Assembly (NCBI GenBank): GCA_903861115.1
Contig: CAIOTD010000014.1
Location: forward strand, 1-40,476
Reading direction: 5' to 3'
Source of the DNA: an uncultured Burkholderiales bacterium
GTDB taxonomy: Bacteria > Pseudomonadota > Gammaproteobacteria > Burkholderiales > Burkholderiaceae_C
DNA: 40,476 bases
The translations under genes and the position numbers were made by a program. The notes under the pieces are model-generated. The model made no database searches and had not been told where the DNA came from. It worked only from the letters and a program-made list of their open reading frames with translations. Positions 9,201 through 18,217 of the stretch are shown here, piece after piece. The number at the start of each line of letters is the position of its first letter. Within the stretch, counting starts at the first letter, position 1.

Positions 9201-10877
9201 TTAAGTGGGTAACCAAGCCATCTGCGCTTGGTAAGCAAATTCTGTTTTTACATCAATCACCGTGGGCAACTGGCTTTGAAGGGCTTGTTCAAAGGCCTGC
9301 TCGAAATCTTCCGCCCGCTCGACAGTCAGACCTAAACAGTTGTAAGCTTGCGCAATTTTTGCAAAGTCTGTTTTTTCGTAAACATAGCATTCGGATTTTT
9401 TACCTTCCTCGCGACCTGCATAAGCGATGTTGAGGTTCTTGAGACCCTGTGAGAGGCACTCGTTGTTGTTCACAATCACGATCACATTCAGACCCATTCG
9501 CTTGGCGGTCTCAAGTTCAGGCAAATGGTAGGCAAAGCCCCCATCTCCTGTAAAACAAACCACGGTTCTGTGTGGTGCAGCGGCCTTCGCACCAATGGCC
9601 GCAGGGAAAGACCAACCCAAAGAACCCGCGGCCCTGATGTATGTTTGGTCCTCGTGCGTGAACTCCACATAGTTGCCCGTCCACAAAGCTGAATAGCCTG
9701 TATCGGCCACCAAAATGGCATCTTTGGGCAGCAATCTTGTCAATTCAGCACAAAGTCGCTGAGGTCTGATAGGGGTTTGAGCTCGGCTCAAGTCGGCTTG
9801 TATGTCTTGACGCCACTGCTCAAGAAGAGACGCCGAATGACTCAACCATTCGGTGTGTTTGAGAGATTCCATGACCGCACTCAGGTCCGTTAAAAAGTGC
9901 CGGATATCGCTTTGAACCGCAATCGTTTGGGTGTAATTTCGACCAAGCTCTACAGGATCCATGTCCACTTGAATAATGGGCGTACCCATGCGAGGCAGTT
10001 TCCAATTGCCCGTGGTGTGATCGCTCGTATTGCTGCCCAAATAAATCACCAAATCCGACTCGTCCACAATTTGATTGGTGCAACTGCGCCCATACAAACC
10101 CACCGTTCCACGGTAATAAGGATCGCGCTCGATCATGATGGATTTGGCATCCAAAGTGGTCACGACGGGCGCATCGATTTTGGCTGCAAACGTTTTCAAG
10201 GCCTCGCGAGCGCCAGAAATGACCGCACCGCGGTCCACCACGATGACGGGCTTGCTCGACTTTTTGATCGCCGCTTTGCATTGCTCGATCACGGCCAAAT
10301 CAGGCCTGGGTCTAAAGGCGGGAAATTGAGCATGCACACGATCAACAACAATCTCCTCACTCATGTCAAGAGGCGTGATGGCGTCCCCCGTGAAACCAGC
10401 CACATCAATGTGAACAGGCCTTGGCGTGGTGGTCGTCGCTTCTCTGAAAGCTTGCCTGATCAAATGGGGCATTTGTTCAATGACCTCCATTTGTGCACTG
10501 AACTTGGTCACGGGTCTGAACAGCGGTGTGTGCTCCACCTCTTGGTATGCATTCTTGTATTGCATGGCAGCCACATGGCGACCCGTAAAAGCAATCACAC
10601 TGGAGTGTCCCAAATAGGGATCTTGCAGGGAGGCTGCCAAATTGGCTGCGCCCACCGATTGGGCCATGCAAATGCCTGGCTTGCCAGCAATTCGAGCATA
10701 GCCATCCGCCATGTAACCCACACCCTTTTCCGAGTGGCCGAGCACGCGGACAATGGACGTGTCCTCAATCTCAGCCAACATGCGACGCAAAATCGCATCC
10801 ATGAAAAAAATATGTGTCACACCGTATGCTTGAAGCATCTGCGCGAAAAATTTCGCACCTGTTCTCTTTGAGCTCAA
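9201..10877 (-). CDS. ThDP-dependent enzyme, acetolactate synthase-like (cytoplasmic)
   Basis: 558 aa; N-terminal Glu region GHSEKGVGYMADGYARIAGKPG; ThDP motif GDGGFAYHLPELETAKRMGLNVIVIVNNNE. Confidence 0.92.
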   Translation of the reverse strand: MSSKRTGAKFFAQMLQAYGVTHIFFMDAILRRMLAEIEDTSIVRVLGHSEKGVGYMADGYARIAGKPGICMAQSVGAANLAASLQDPYLGHSSVIAFTGRHVAAMQYKNAYQEVEHTPLFRPVTKFSAQMEVIEQMPHLIRQAFREATTTTPRPVHIDVAGFTGDAITPLDMSEEIVVDRVHAQFPAFRPRPDLAVIEQCKAAIKKSSKPVIVVDRGAVISGAREALKTFAAKIDAPVVTTLDAKSIMIERDPYYRGTVGLYGRSCTNQIVDESDLVIYLGSNTSDHTTGNWKLPRMGTPIIQVDMDPVELGRNYTQTIAVQSDIRHFLTDLSAVMESLKHTEWLSHSASLLEQWRQDIQADLSRAQTPIRPQRLCAELTRLLPKDAILVADTGYSALWTGNYVEFTHEDQTYIRAAGSLGWSFPAAIGAKAAAPHRTVVCFTGDGGFAYHLPELETAKRMGLNVIVIVNNNECLSQGLKNLNIAYAGREEGKKSECYVYEKTDFAKIAQAYNCLGLTVERAEDFEQAFEQALQSQLPTVIDVKTEFAYQAQMAWLPT

Positions 10878-10934
10878 AACCGATTCTCCGTTTTTTTAAA
10901 TTTTTGAGGCTTGCTGGTTGTTCTTTGAAGATCA

Positions 10935-10956
10935 TGCAGCGCTTTAAAGCGCTGCA
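10935..10956. promoter_or_regulatory. 22-bp perfect palindrome upstream of the ThDP-enzyme operon (candidate operator)
   Basis: TGCAGCGCTTTAAAGCGCTGCA, 58 bp upstream of the ATG at 10877 (minus strand). Confidence 0.5.
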
Positions 10957-10972
10957 ATCGACGAAAACCCAC

Positions 10973-11012
10973 AAAAAAGCGAGATCACTCAGCCCTGCAG
11001 CAACCTCGCTTT
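10973..11012 (-). terminator. Probable rho-independent terminator of the Tat-ThDP/cytochrome c operon
   Basis: On minus strand AAAGCGAG ... CTCGCTTT followed by a T-run (A-run at 10973-10978 on +). Confidence 0.65.
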
Positions 11013-11027
11013 AACCCCTCAGATGCG

Positions 11028-11061
11028 TTTTCAGAAAGACTGGATGTTCAGTCTCTGAAAA
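11028..11061 (-). terminator. Stem-loop directly after the cytochrome c gene
   Basis: TTTTCAGA-aa-GACT ... AGTC-TCTGAAAA imperfect inverted repeat; lacks a long T-run, so may be mRNA-stabilising rather than terminating. Confidence 0.4.
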
Positions 11062-11073
11062 GAGAGCGTCCCT

Positions 11074-11466
11074 TTATTTCACCTGTAGCAAAGGCAAGGT
11101 TTTGGGGTCAGGCGCCGCTGGAATGCTCTCAAGATAGGCATGGATGTTGGCCAAATCTTCAGCCGAAAGAATTTTTTCGGAATACGGTGGCATGGGACCG
11201 ACCGTGTTGCGAATAAAAGCATTCAAATAGGCCAAAGGTTTGGGGTTGGGTGCCAACTTGAGACCGGCAATCCCGCCCTGACCCTGTGTGCCATGACACT
11301 GCCAACAGCCATTTTTCATAAAGGCGGCCTCGCCCTCCTTGGCCGTTGCAGCGTGAGACCACTGGGCTGCAGACAAGACCACCACGGCACCTAAAGAAAA
11401 TGCAATGGATTTCATTTTTTTAACAGATACTTTCATCAATAATTCCTTCATTGGCTTGCGTTGCAT
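11074..11466 (-). CDS. Class I monoheme cytochrome c, periplasmic
   Basis: Signal peptide (..AVVVLSAAQWSHAATA), CWQCH heme motif, Met-ligand region VGPMPPYSEKILSAEDLANIHAYLESI; ATG overlaps the preceding stop (TAATG). Confidence 0.9.
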   Translation of the reverse strand: MQRKPMKELLMKVSVKKMKSIAFSLGAVVVLSAAQWSHAATAKEGEAAFMKNGCWQCHGTQGQGGIAGLKLAPNPKPLAYLNAFIRNTVGPMPPYSEKILSAEDLANIHAYLESIPAAPDPKTLPLLQVK

Positions 11467-13469
11467 TATCTAGGTTGAGTCCACACATTCAAAAGTGCTG
11501 GGTGGCCAGACTTGACCACTTCCACCGCCTCCTTGAGCGCTGGGCCCAAATCCTCTGGGCGCTTAATGGGCCCCTTGGCCCACCAGCCCATTGACTCGGC
11601 CAATTTGTGGTATTCAATGTCAGGGTTTTGAATGCTCGTCCCAATGGGTCCCATGTCGTTGCCGTTGTTGACTTTTCTATTTCTAAAGTTGGCCAACCTT
11701 TGTAAATGCATCACCTCTTGGTGATAGCCTCGGTTGTTGTGCATCACCGACAACAAAGGAATCTTGTGGTGAGCTGCGGTCCATAAAACACCAGGCGCGA
11801 ACATCAAGTCGCCGTCGGACTGAATGCTCACAGAGAAGCGACCCAAGTCGCGATTGGCAAGTGCGGCCCCCACTGAAGCCGGCGCACCATAACCCACGCC
11901 ATAGCCACCTGAGCGACCCAACCACTGATAGTGTTTCTCAAAAGGCCACAAACGATTGGGCCAATTGCTGACATTGCCTTCAGAGGCAACGAGCGACCAA
12001 TCCAAATGCTTGATGGCGTGATAAATCTCCATCGAGAAACGCGCCGTGCTGATGGGACTTGCATTCCATGCCACGGCGGCTTGGGCTTGGGTTTTGGTCC
12101 ATTCCTCGGCATAGGCCTTCTTGGCGTTTTCGCCGCGCTTGGCAATTTGGTCTTTTTTGTCGTTGGGAATGGCCGACTTGAGCGCCTCAATCAAGGCGGG
12201 CATGGTCGCCTCTGCATCGGCGGGCATGGAGACGTCGATCTCTTGATAGCGCTGGAAATCTTGGTAATTGGCTTTGGTGATCAACTCCGCCGCATTGATG
12301 CTGATGAGCTTGGTGCCAGGCTTGACCTTGGAGACCTGCGTGCCGGTTCCCTCGTGCAAGCCGTTGTCGGTGTATTGATTGACCGTGGCCCAAAAGTCAG
12401 ACAACTCCAAGCCCAAAATCACATCCGCACCGGCAACCACAGCTGCAGGACTGTTGAGATAATGCGTCCGTGGGAAGTTCATGCGACTGCCTTGATCCAC
12501 CACACGCGCTTGCAAAAGCTCTGCCAACTCAACGAGCAAACCCACCCCTTTGGGTGTTCTTGCACTGCGATCGACCACGATCACAGGGTTTTGAGCTTGG
12601 GCCAACAAGCGAGCGGCCTCTTTGACTGCACCCGTGTCACCTTGGGGAGGCGTGCTGGGGATGTAGCGAGGAATGGTGGGCATGAAGCCCCCCTTCTCTT
12701 TGACAGGCTCAGACTGCAGGGCCGCATCCAGAGAAAACGCGACAGGCCCAAAAGGCGGGGTCATGGCAATTTTGTAACCTCTGACCATGGACTGCGCAAA
12801 ATGCTGCAAGGACACCGGTGCGTCGTCCCATTTGGTGTAGTCACGCACAATCGCGCAAATGTCCTGCGCCGAGTGGAAAGTGGGCACACCAGGGGGACGG
12901 TACGCTGCATCGGTGTCGTTACCGCCCACCACAATCACGGGGACGCGGTCACACCAAGCGTTGTACATCGCCATGGTCGCGTGCTGCAAACCGACTGTGC
13001 CGTGACACAAAGACATCAATGGCTTGCCTGAAGCCTTGAAGTAGCCATGCGCCATGGCAACGCCCGATTCTTCGTGCATGCAACTGATGTATTCGGGCAT
13101 GACATTTTGACCATAGTCAATCAAAGACTCATGAATCGCTCTGAAGCTAGAGGCGCAATTGGACGGAATGTATTTGATGTCCAAGGTCTTGATCACGTCG
13201 ACCATGAAGTCGGATCCTGCCTTGCCATGCACTCGACCCCCAAGATCAGGGGGCATGCCACTTTCATTTTGGATGCCATGGCCAGAAGGAGGCAACGCAG
13301 AGGGCTTCTTTGGCTCAGCTGGCGCTTTGTCGGCGGCTTGTGCAACGCCAGCGGCCGACGCGCTCATCACGCCTACGGCGCCACTTGCCACCACGCTGTT
13401 CAAAAACTGTCGCCTGGCCAAAGTATTTTGGGGTTCTTGCTTAGGCGCTTGTTTGGGCTCTTGCTTCAT
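11466..13469 (-). CDS. ThDP-dependent enzyme with twin-arginine (Tat) signal peptide
   Basis: 667 aa; N-terminus NTLARRQFLNSVVASGAVGVMSASAAGVAQA-AD; ThDP-enzyme motifs CMHEESGVAMAHGYFKASGKP and QSDGDLMFAPGVLWTAAHHKIPLLSVMHNNRGYH. Confidence 0.9.
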   Translation of the reverse strand: MKQEPKQAPKQEPQNTLARRQFLNSVVASGAVGVMSASAAGVAQAADKAPAEPKKPSALPPSGHGIQNESGMPPDLGGRVHGKAGSDFMVDVIKTLDIKYIPSNCASSFRAIHESLIDYGQNVMPEYISCMHEESGVAMAHGYFKASGKPLMSLCHGTVGLQHATMAMYNAWCDRVPVIVVGGNDTDAAYRPPGVPTFHSAQDICAIVRDYTKWDDAPVSLQHFAQSMVRGYKIAMTPPFGPVAFSLDAALQSEPVKEKGGFMPTIPRYIPSTPPQGDTGAVKEAARLLAQAQNPVIVVDRSARTPKGVGLLVELAELLQARVVDQGSRMNFPRTHYLNSPAAVVAGADVILGLELSDFWATVNQYTDNGLHEGTGTQVSKVKPGTKLISINAAELITKANYQDFQRYQEIDVSMPADAEATMPALIEALKSAIPNDKKDQIAKRGENAKKAYAEEWTKTQAQAAVAWNASPISTARFSMEIYHAIKHLDWSLVASEGNVSNWPNRLWPFEKHYQWLGRSGGYGVGYGAPASVGAALANRDLGRFSVSIQSDGDLMFAPGVLWTAAHHKIPLLSVMHNNRGYHQEVMHLQRLANFRNRKVNNGNDMGPIGTSIQNPDIEYHKLAESMGWWAKGPIKRPEDLGPALKEAVEVVKSGHPALLNVWTQPR

Positions 13470-13673
13470 GTGCTTCCTATTTTTTTGAGACTAAAAAATC
13501 GGGCTCAACCAAAAGCCCACTTCTAAGGATCGAACCATACCGAAAAGAAAGCCCATTGACCACACGCATTTACCCTAGCCAAGACCGACTTTCCCTACAA
13601 TGGGGGATGACTTTTATTCACAGCCCCCAAGAGCAGCGCTGTAGATTTGCACTTTTAAACGCTCAACAGAAAG

Positions 13674-15092
13674 ATGCGCATGAACTTTGAATTTGAGGCG
13701 ATGAACGCTGTCTTTGCTTTACAAAAGGATTTATCCCGCAAAACCCCACCCACATCTCTATTGCAACGACGCGCCCAACTGCTCAAATTACTGGACTTTC
13801 TTGGCAGCAAAAAAGAGGCCCTTCAAGCGGCGATCAATGCCGATTTCCAAACACGAAGTGCGCATGAAACGTTGGCCGCTGAGATCATGGCCAGCATGCA
13901 AGAAATTCAATACACGCTCAAACACTTAAAAAAGTGGATGAAAGACACGCCTGTCAAAGTGCCTTATTGGCTCCAACCTGGGCGCGCCAAGATCAAACCC
14001 CAAGCCTTGGGATGCGTTGGCATCATCGTGCCTTGGAATTACCCCTTGTACTTGGCGGTCTCCCCGCTTTGCGCAGCACTTTCTGCCGGCAACCGCGTGA
14101 TGATCAAAATGTCTGAGCAAACCCCAAATTTTTCCGCCTTTTTCAAAGATGAAATTGACAGCATTTTTTCAAATGAAGAGGTGCATGTGGTCAACGGTGA
14201 GAGGTCCTTGGGGGTTGCCTTTTCTACATTGCCCTTTGACCATCTGTTCTTCACTGGATCGAGCGCCGTGGGCATGGAAGTGATGAAAGCCTGCGCGACA
14301 AACCTCACGCCTGTTACTTTGGAATTGGGGGGCAAGTCCCCTGCGTTGATCACCCCAAACAACGACCTGAAAGATGCCGCTCAAAAAATCATCTACGGCA
14401 AACTCTTCAACGCCGGTCAAACCTGTATCGCGCCCGATTACGTCTTGGTGCCCAAAGCACAGCGCGAGGACTTGATCACGCAACTCAAAGCGGCCTGCGA
14501 AAAACTCTACCCCAGTCTTGAAGCCAATCCAGACTTTACCGCCATCATCAACCAAGCACATCGCGCTCGTTTGCAAAATTTACTGCTTGAAGCAGAGATG
14601 CACAAGGCCTCAATCATTGCCCTTCATCCTGAAAAATTGAACGCCTTGAGCCGCAAATTCGCACCCACAGCAGTCTTTTTGGACAAGGGTTCACCGCTTG
14701 CATTGATGCGAGAGGAAATCTTTGGCCCCGTCTTGCCCATCGTGACTTATGACAACTTGGACGAGGCCATCGCCTTGATCAATGCAAAGGACAGACCCTT
14801 GGCTTTGTATGTGTTTGGACAAGACCCTTTGCTGATCGAGCACGTGCTCAACAACACGGTCTCAGGCGGGGTCACAGTCAATGGCGTCTTTCACCACCTG
14901 CTGACCCATGAACTGCCTTTTGGGGGCGTTGGCCAAAGCGGCATGGGCGCCTACCACGGCAAAACGGGATTTGACACGTTTAGCCAACAAAAAAGCGTTT
15001 TCACGCAAAGCCCTTGGTCTTTGGCGTTCCTACTTTATCCCCCCTATGGTTGGCTGTTCAAAAAGGTCATGCAATTCATCATGGGCAAATGA
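13674..15092 (+). CDS. Aldehyde dehydrogenase family protein, coniferyl-aldehyde-dehydrogenase-like
   Basis: IVPWNYPLYLAVSPLCAALSAGNRVMIKMSE, TLELGGKSPALI, FNAGQTCIAPDYVLV, EEIFGPVLPIVTY. Confidence 0.92.
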   Translation: MRMNFEFEAMNAVFALQKDLSRKTPPTSLLQRRAQLLKLLDFLGSKKEALQAAINADFQTRSAHETLAAEIMASMQEIQYTLKHLKKWMKDTPVKVPYWLQPGRAKIKPQALGCVGIIVPWNYPLYLAVSPLCAALSAGNRVMIKMSEQTPNFSAFFKDEIDSIFSNEEVHVVNGERSLGVAFSTLPFDHLFFTGSSAVGMEVMKACATNLTPVTLELGGKSPALITPNNDLKDAAQKIIYGKLFNAGQTCIAPDYVLVPKAQREDLITQLKAACEKLYPSLEANPDFTAIINQAHRARLQNLLLEAEMHKASIIALHPEKLNALSRKFAPTAVFLDKGSPLALMREEIFGPVLPIVTYDNLDEAIALINAKDRPLALYVFGQDPLLIEHVLNNTVSGGVTVNGVFHHLLTHELPFGGVGQSGMGAYHGKTGFDTFSQQKSVFTQSPWSLAFLLYPPYGWLFKKVMQFIMGK

Positions 15093-15238
15093 AGTCTTTT
15101 TTTTGCTTCATCCAATTGAGCTCAGGGTTCGTCTTTTAGCTCTAGCGTTAACCCTGATCAGCATCTCGAGAATTTGCGGTTCAATAGGGGGTCTTAAAAA
15201 CTTCAGCGTTGTGAATTTTTATGTCACCCGATTTTTCT

Positions 15239-15269
15239 AAAAGTCCTCTTACTACAGAGGACTTTTTTT
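15239..15269 (+). terminator. Rho-independent terminator
   Basis: AAGTCCTCT-TACTAC-AGAGGACTT followed by T5 (AA before the stem also pairs into the T-run), downstream of ALDH. Confidence 0.85.
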
Positions 15270-15298
15270 AAACGATCTTCAGCAGCCTTCAACTTGAT

Positions 15299-16315
15299 TT
15301 GCCTCTTATGCCTTGTTTTTCTCGATCGACTCCAACCGTGCGAACGGCCGCGTATTGCTTAAGTGCGTTGCTCTCACTCTCCTGGGCTTTGAATGTCTGC
15401 GCGCAAAGTCCAGCCAATTATCCCAATAAGCCCATTCAAGTGATTGCGCCCTCGACGGCTGGGGGTGGCTTTGATTTGGTGGGCAGAGTCCTTGGCATGA
15501 AACTCTCTGAGCAATTGGGCCAACAATTTGTCGTGGAGAACAAACCTGGCAGCGGCACCTTGGTGGGCACACAAACCATTGCCAAAGCGCAAGCCGATGG
15601 ATATCACATCTTGGTCGGTGGTTTGTCAAACATTGCGCTCAATATGGGCCTGTACAAGCAACCAGGCTATGACCCCATCAATGATTTCATCCCTTTGAGA
15701 TTGGTGGTGAGCCACTCCTACACCTTGATCGGCACCAAAACTTTACCTGCCAACAATTTGAAGGACCTCTTGGCTTACGCCAAGGCCAATCCAGGCAAAC
15801 TCAACATCGGCTCAAGCGGACCAGGTAGCGGACAATTCATTTTGGCAACCCTTGTTCGAAGCTTAGGCAATGTGGACATCCTTCAAGTGCCCTACAAAGG
15901 CGCACAACCGGTTTACATGGACTTGATCTCTGGTCGCGTTGATTTGTTCTTTGACAACTCCACCACCACACGTTCTTATTTAGAGGCCGGTCAAGTCAAA
16001 GGCCTGGCCGTCTCAAGCAAGTCCCGCGCACCGGATGCGCCCGGCATTCCAACCTTGAAGGAAACGGGTGCGATGGATTTGGAAATGGAGACTTGGTTTG
16101 GGTGGTTTGTACCTGCAAAAACACCCGCACCGATTGTTGAAAAACTTCGTGCAGAAATTGACAAAGCCATGACACAACAAGAGGTTCGCTCAAAACTTCA
16201 ACAAGGCAGCGGACGAATTCTGCAAATGAACACCCTTGAGACAGAGACCTTTATTAAAAGTGAAGTACTCAAGTGGACCCAATTGTTAAAGCAAGCCGGC
16301 ATTGTTCCTGAATAA
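15299..16315 (+). CDS. Bug/TctC-family solute-binding protein
   Basis: YPNKPIQVIAPSTAGGGFDLVGRVLGMKLSEQLGQQFVVENKPGSGTLVGTQTIAKAQADGYHILVG. Probable start slightly internal. Confidence 0.95.
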   Translation: MPLMPCFSRSTPTVRTAAYCLSALLSLSWALNVCAQSPANYPNKPIQVIAPSTAGGGFDLVGRVLGMKLSEQLGQQFVVENKPGSGTLVGTQTIAKAQADGYHILVGGLSNIALNMGLYKQPGYDPINDFIPLRLVVSHSYTLIGTKTLPANNLKDLLAYAKANPGKLNIGSSGPGSGQFILATLVRSLGNVDILQVPYKGAQPVYMDLISGRVDLFFDNSTTTRSYLEAGQVKGLAVSSKSRAPDAPGIPTLKETGAMDLEMETWFGWFVPAKTPAPIVEKLRAEIDKAMTQQEVRSKLQQGSGRILQMNTLETETFIKSEVLKWTQLLKQAGIVPE

Positions 16316-16328
16316 AGATCCCTCTACC

Positions 16329-16934
16329 ATGTCAGACACTTTTTATTTTTTAGAAAAATTAAGCATCATTGATGTCGTCCAAAGTTGGGCCTTGTACCGC
16401 GACACAGGCGACTGGGAGGGATTGCGCTCAACGGTTCACCCCGATGCACACATGACCGCCACTTGGTTTGATGGCAACTTTGAAGACTTCATCACCTCCG
16501 TCCAAGCCTCATGGAGAAAGGGCTCAAAGAGTCAGCATTTTTTGGGCGGCAGTGTGGCACAAATCAAAGGCAGCAAAGCCATCGCTCAAACCCGCATGTC
16601 GATCATGGTCAGAGGCACACTTGACAACCAAGAAGTTGACATCACTTGCACAGGCCGCTTTTACGACCGCGTCGAAAAAAGAGATGGCAAGTGGAAAATC
16701 TTAAAAAGAAACGTGATCTATGAAAAAGACCGCATGGACCTCTTGGACCCCAGTGCGAGCTTGCATCTGGACCCTGCTCGCTTAGAACAATACCCTGAGG
16801 GCTACCGGCATTTGGCCTACTTGCAAAGCACACACGGCGCCAATGTCAGCCCCCATTTGGCCACCGGCAGTGGGCCCGCTTTTGATGCCTTGGTGCACGA
16901 GGCCCAGGCGTGGCTCGACACCCCCATCAACTGA
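16329..16934 (+). CDS. NTF2-like/SnoaL-like family protein
   Basis: MSDTFYFLEKLSIIDVVQSWALYRDTGDWEGLRSTVHPDAHMTATWFDGNFEDFI..., RFYDRVEKRDGKWKILKRNVIYEKDRMD; start codon inferred. Confidence 0.78.
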   Translation: MSDTFYFLEKLSIIDVVQSWALYRDTGDWEGLRSTVHPDAHMTATWFDGNFEDFITSVQASWRKGSKSQHFLGGSVAQIKGSKAIAQTRMSIMVRGTLDNQEVDITCTGRFYDRVEKRDGKWKILKRNVIYEKDRMDLLDPSASLHLDPARLEQYPEGYRHLAYLQSTHGANVSPHLATGSGPAFDALVHEAQAWLDTPIN

Positions 16935-17002
16935 TTGAGCAGACCCTACACAAACCCCAAACGCTTTCAAAGCAACCACTTTTACACCAAGGAGAACCCT
17001 TC

Positions 17003-18130
17003 ATGAAACTTTTTTCTTGTGCCTGCAAAGGGCTTGATCATCAAAGCCATGTCTATGCCGGCGAGCAACGCAGCATTGACACCTCAAAACGCGGCTTTTT
17101 AACAGGCTTGACTGGCTTGGCGGGCGTTGCAACCGGTCTGGGTGGAGCAGGCTCCCTCCTTTTGGGATCCATGGACAACGCACACGCCCAAAGTGCGGTG
17201 AAACCTCACCGCATTGATATCCATCACCACGTGGTGCCACCCGCCTATGTGGATGCGGTCAAGGACCGCGAAGGCGTGGCAGCGCCCAAATGGAGCCCAC
17301 AAGCCTCCATTGAGGACATGGACATGAATGGCATCGCAACGTCCGTCGTCGCGCTGATTCAACCAGGTGCCTACTTCAAGGATGTTGAGTTGGATCGCCG
17401 CTTGTCCAGAGAATCCAACGAATACGTGGCCAAAATGGTCCAAACCTATCCAGGTCGTTTTGGCTCCTTTGCCACCTTGCCTTTGATGGATGTACCAGGC
17501 AGCTTGAAAGAAATTGAATACGCCATGGACACACTCAAAGCCGATGGCATTGGTCTGATGACCTCTTACGGCACCAAGTATTTAGGGGACAAGCATTTTT
17601 GGCCGATTTGGGAAGAGCTCAATCGCCGAGGCGCCGCCATTTATGTTCACCCCCTGATGCCCGAGTGCTGCAAAAACCCCTTCCCAGAAGTTCCGCCTTC
17701 TGCGATTGAATATGCAACGGATACCACGCGCACGATCGCCAGCATGCTCTTTGGCGGCGCAGCCAACAAATTCCCCAACATCAAATGGATTTGGTCACAC
17801 AGTGGTGGCACGATGCCTTTCCTTTGGAGTCGCTTTACACGCCAAGAGGTGGACATGAAAGAAAAGGCCAAGGCCGTCTTGCCCAACGGCGTTCTCGCTG
17901 AAGTCAAACGCTTTCACTATGACACGGCCCAAGGTCATCACGAAGGGGCCATGGCTGCACTGAGAGCCCTCATTCCCACTTCACAAATCATGTTTGGCAG
18001 CGACTTCCCTTACAGAAAAGGCGCCGAGGTCAAAGATGGCTTGGCTGCTCGAAGTTTCACGCCAGAAGAGAGAATGGCCATTGACCGGGGCAATGCTTTG
18101 CGCATCATGCCCAAACTTAAAACAATTTAA
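17003..18130 (+). CDS. Amidohydrolase, ACMSD-like decarboxylase family, with Tat-like signal
   Basis: N-term MKLFSCACKGLDHQ...IDTSKRGFLTGLTGLAGVATGLGGAGSLLLGSMDNAHAQS; metal site IDIHHHVVPP, YVHP, SHSGG, FGSDFPY. Confidence 0.88.
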   Translation: MKLFSCACKGLDHQSHVYAGEQRSIDTSKRGFLTGLTGLAGVATGLGGAGSLLLGSMDNAHAQSAVKPHRIDIHHHVVPPAYVDAVKDREGVAAPKWSPQASIEDMDMNGIATSVVALIQPGAYFKDVELDRRLSRESNEYVAKMVQTYPGRFGSFATLPLMDVPGSLKEIEYAMDTLKADGIGLMTSYGTKYLGDKHFWPIWEELNRRGAAIYVHPLMPECCKNPFPEVPPSAIEYATDTTRTIASMLFGGAANKFPNIKWIWSHSGGTMPFLWSRFTRQEVDMKEKAKAVLPNGVLAEVKRFHYDTAQGHHEGAMAALRALIPTSQIMFGSDFPYRKGAEVKDGLAARSFTPEERMAIDRGNALRIMPKLKTI

Positions 18131-18169
18131 TTCGAGCCAAGCCCTCACCGATCAGATCGATCAGGGCAC

Positions 18170-18208
18170 CCAAAGAACAATGCCCTATCATGGGCATTGT
18201 TTCTTTGG
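18170..18208. terminator. Bidirectional terminator-type hairpin between convergent genes
   Basis: CCAAAGAACAATGCCC-TATCAT-GGGCATTGTTTCTTTGG (one bulged T), between stops at 18130 (+) and 18218 (-). Confidence 0.75.
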
Positions 18209-18217
18209 AGACGGCAT

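Noticed and set aside
9897-10871. 324-aa + strand ORF opposite the ThDP enzyme
   Set aside because: Antisense to a protein with clear ThDP motifs; His/Arg-rich low-similarity translation typical of shadow ORFs.
11931-13031. 366-aa + strand ORF opposite the Tat-ThDP enzyme
   Set aside because: Antisense shadow ORF (R/H/G-rich) of an unambiguous coding sequence on the other strand.
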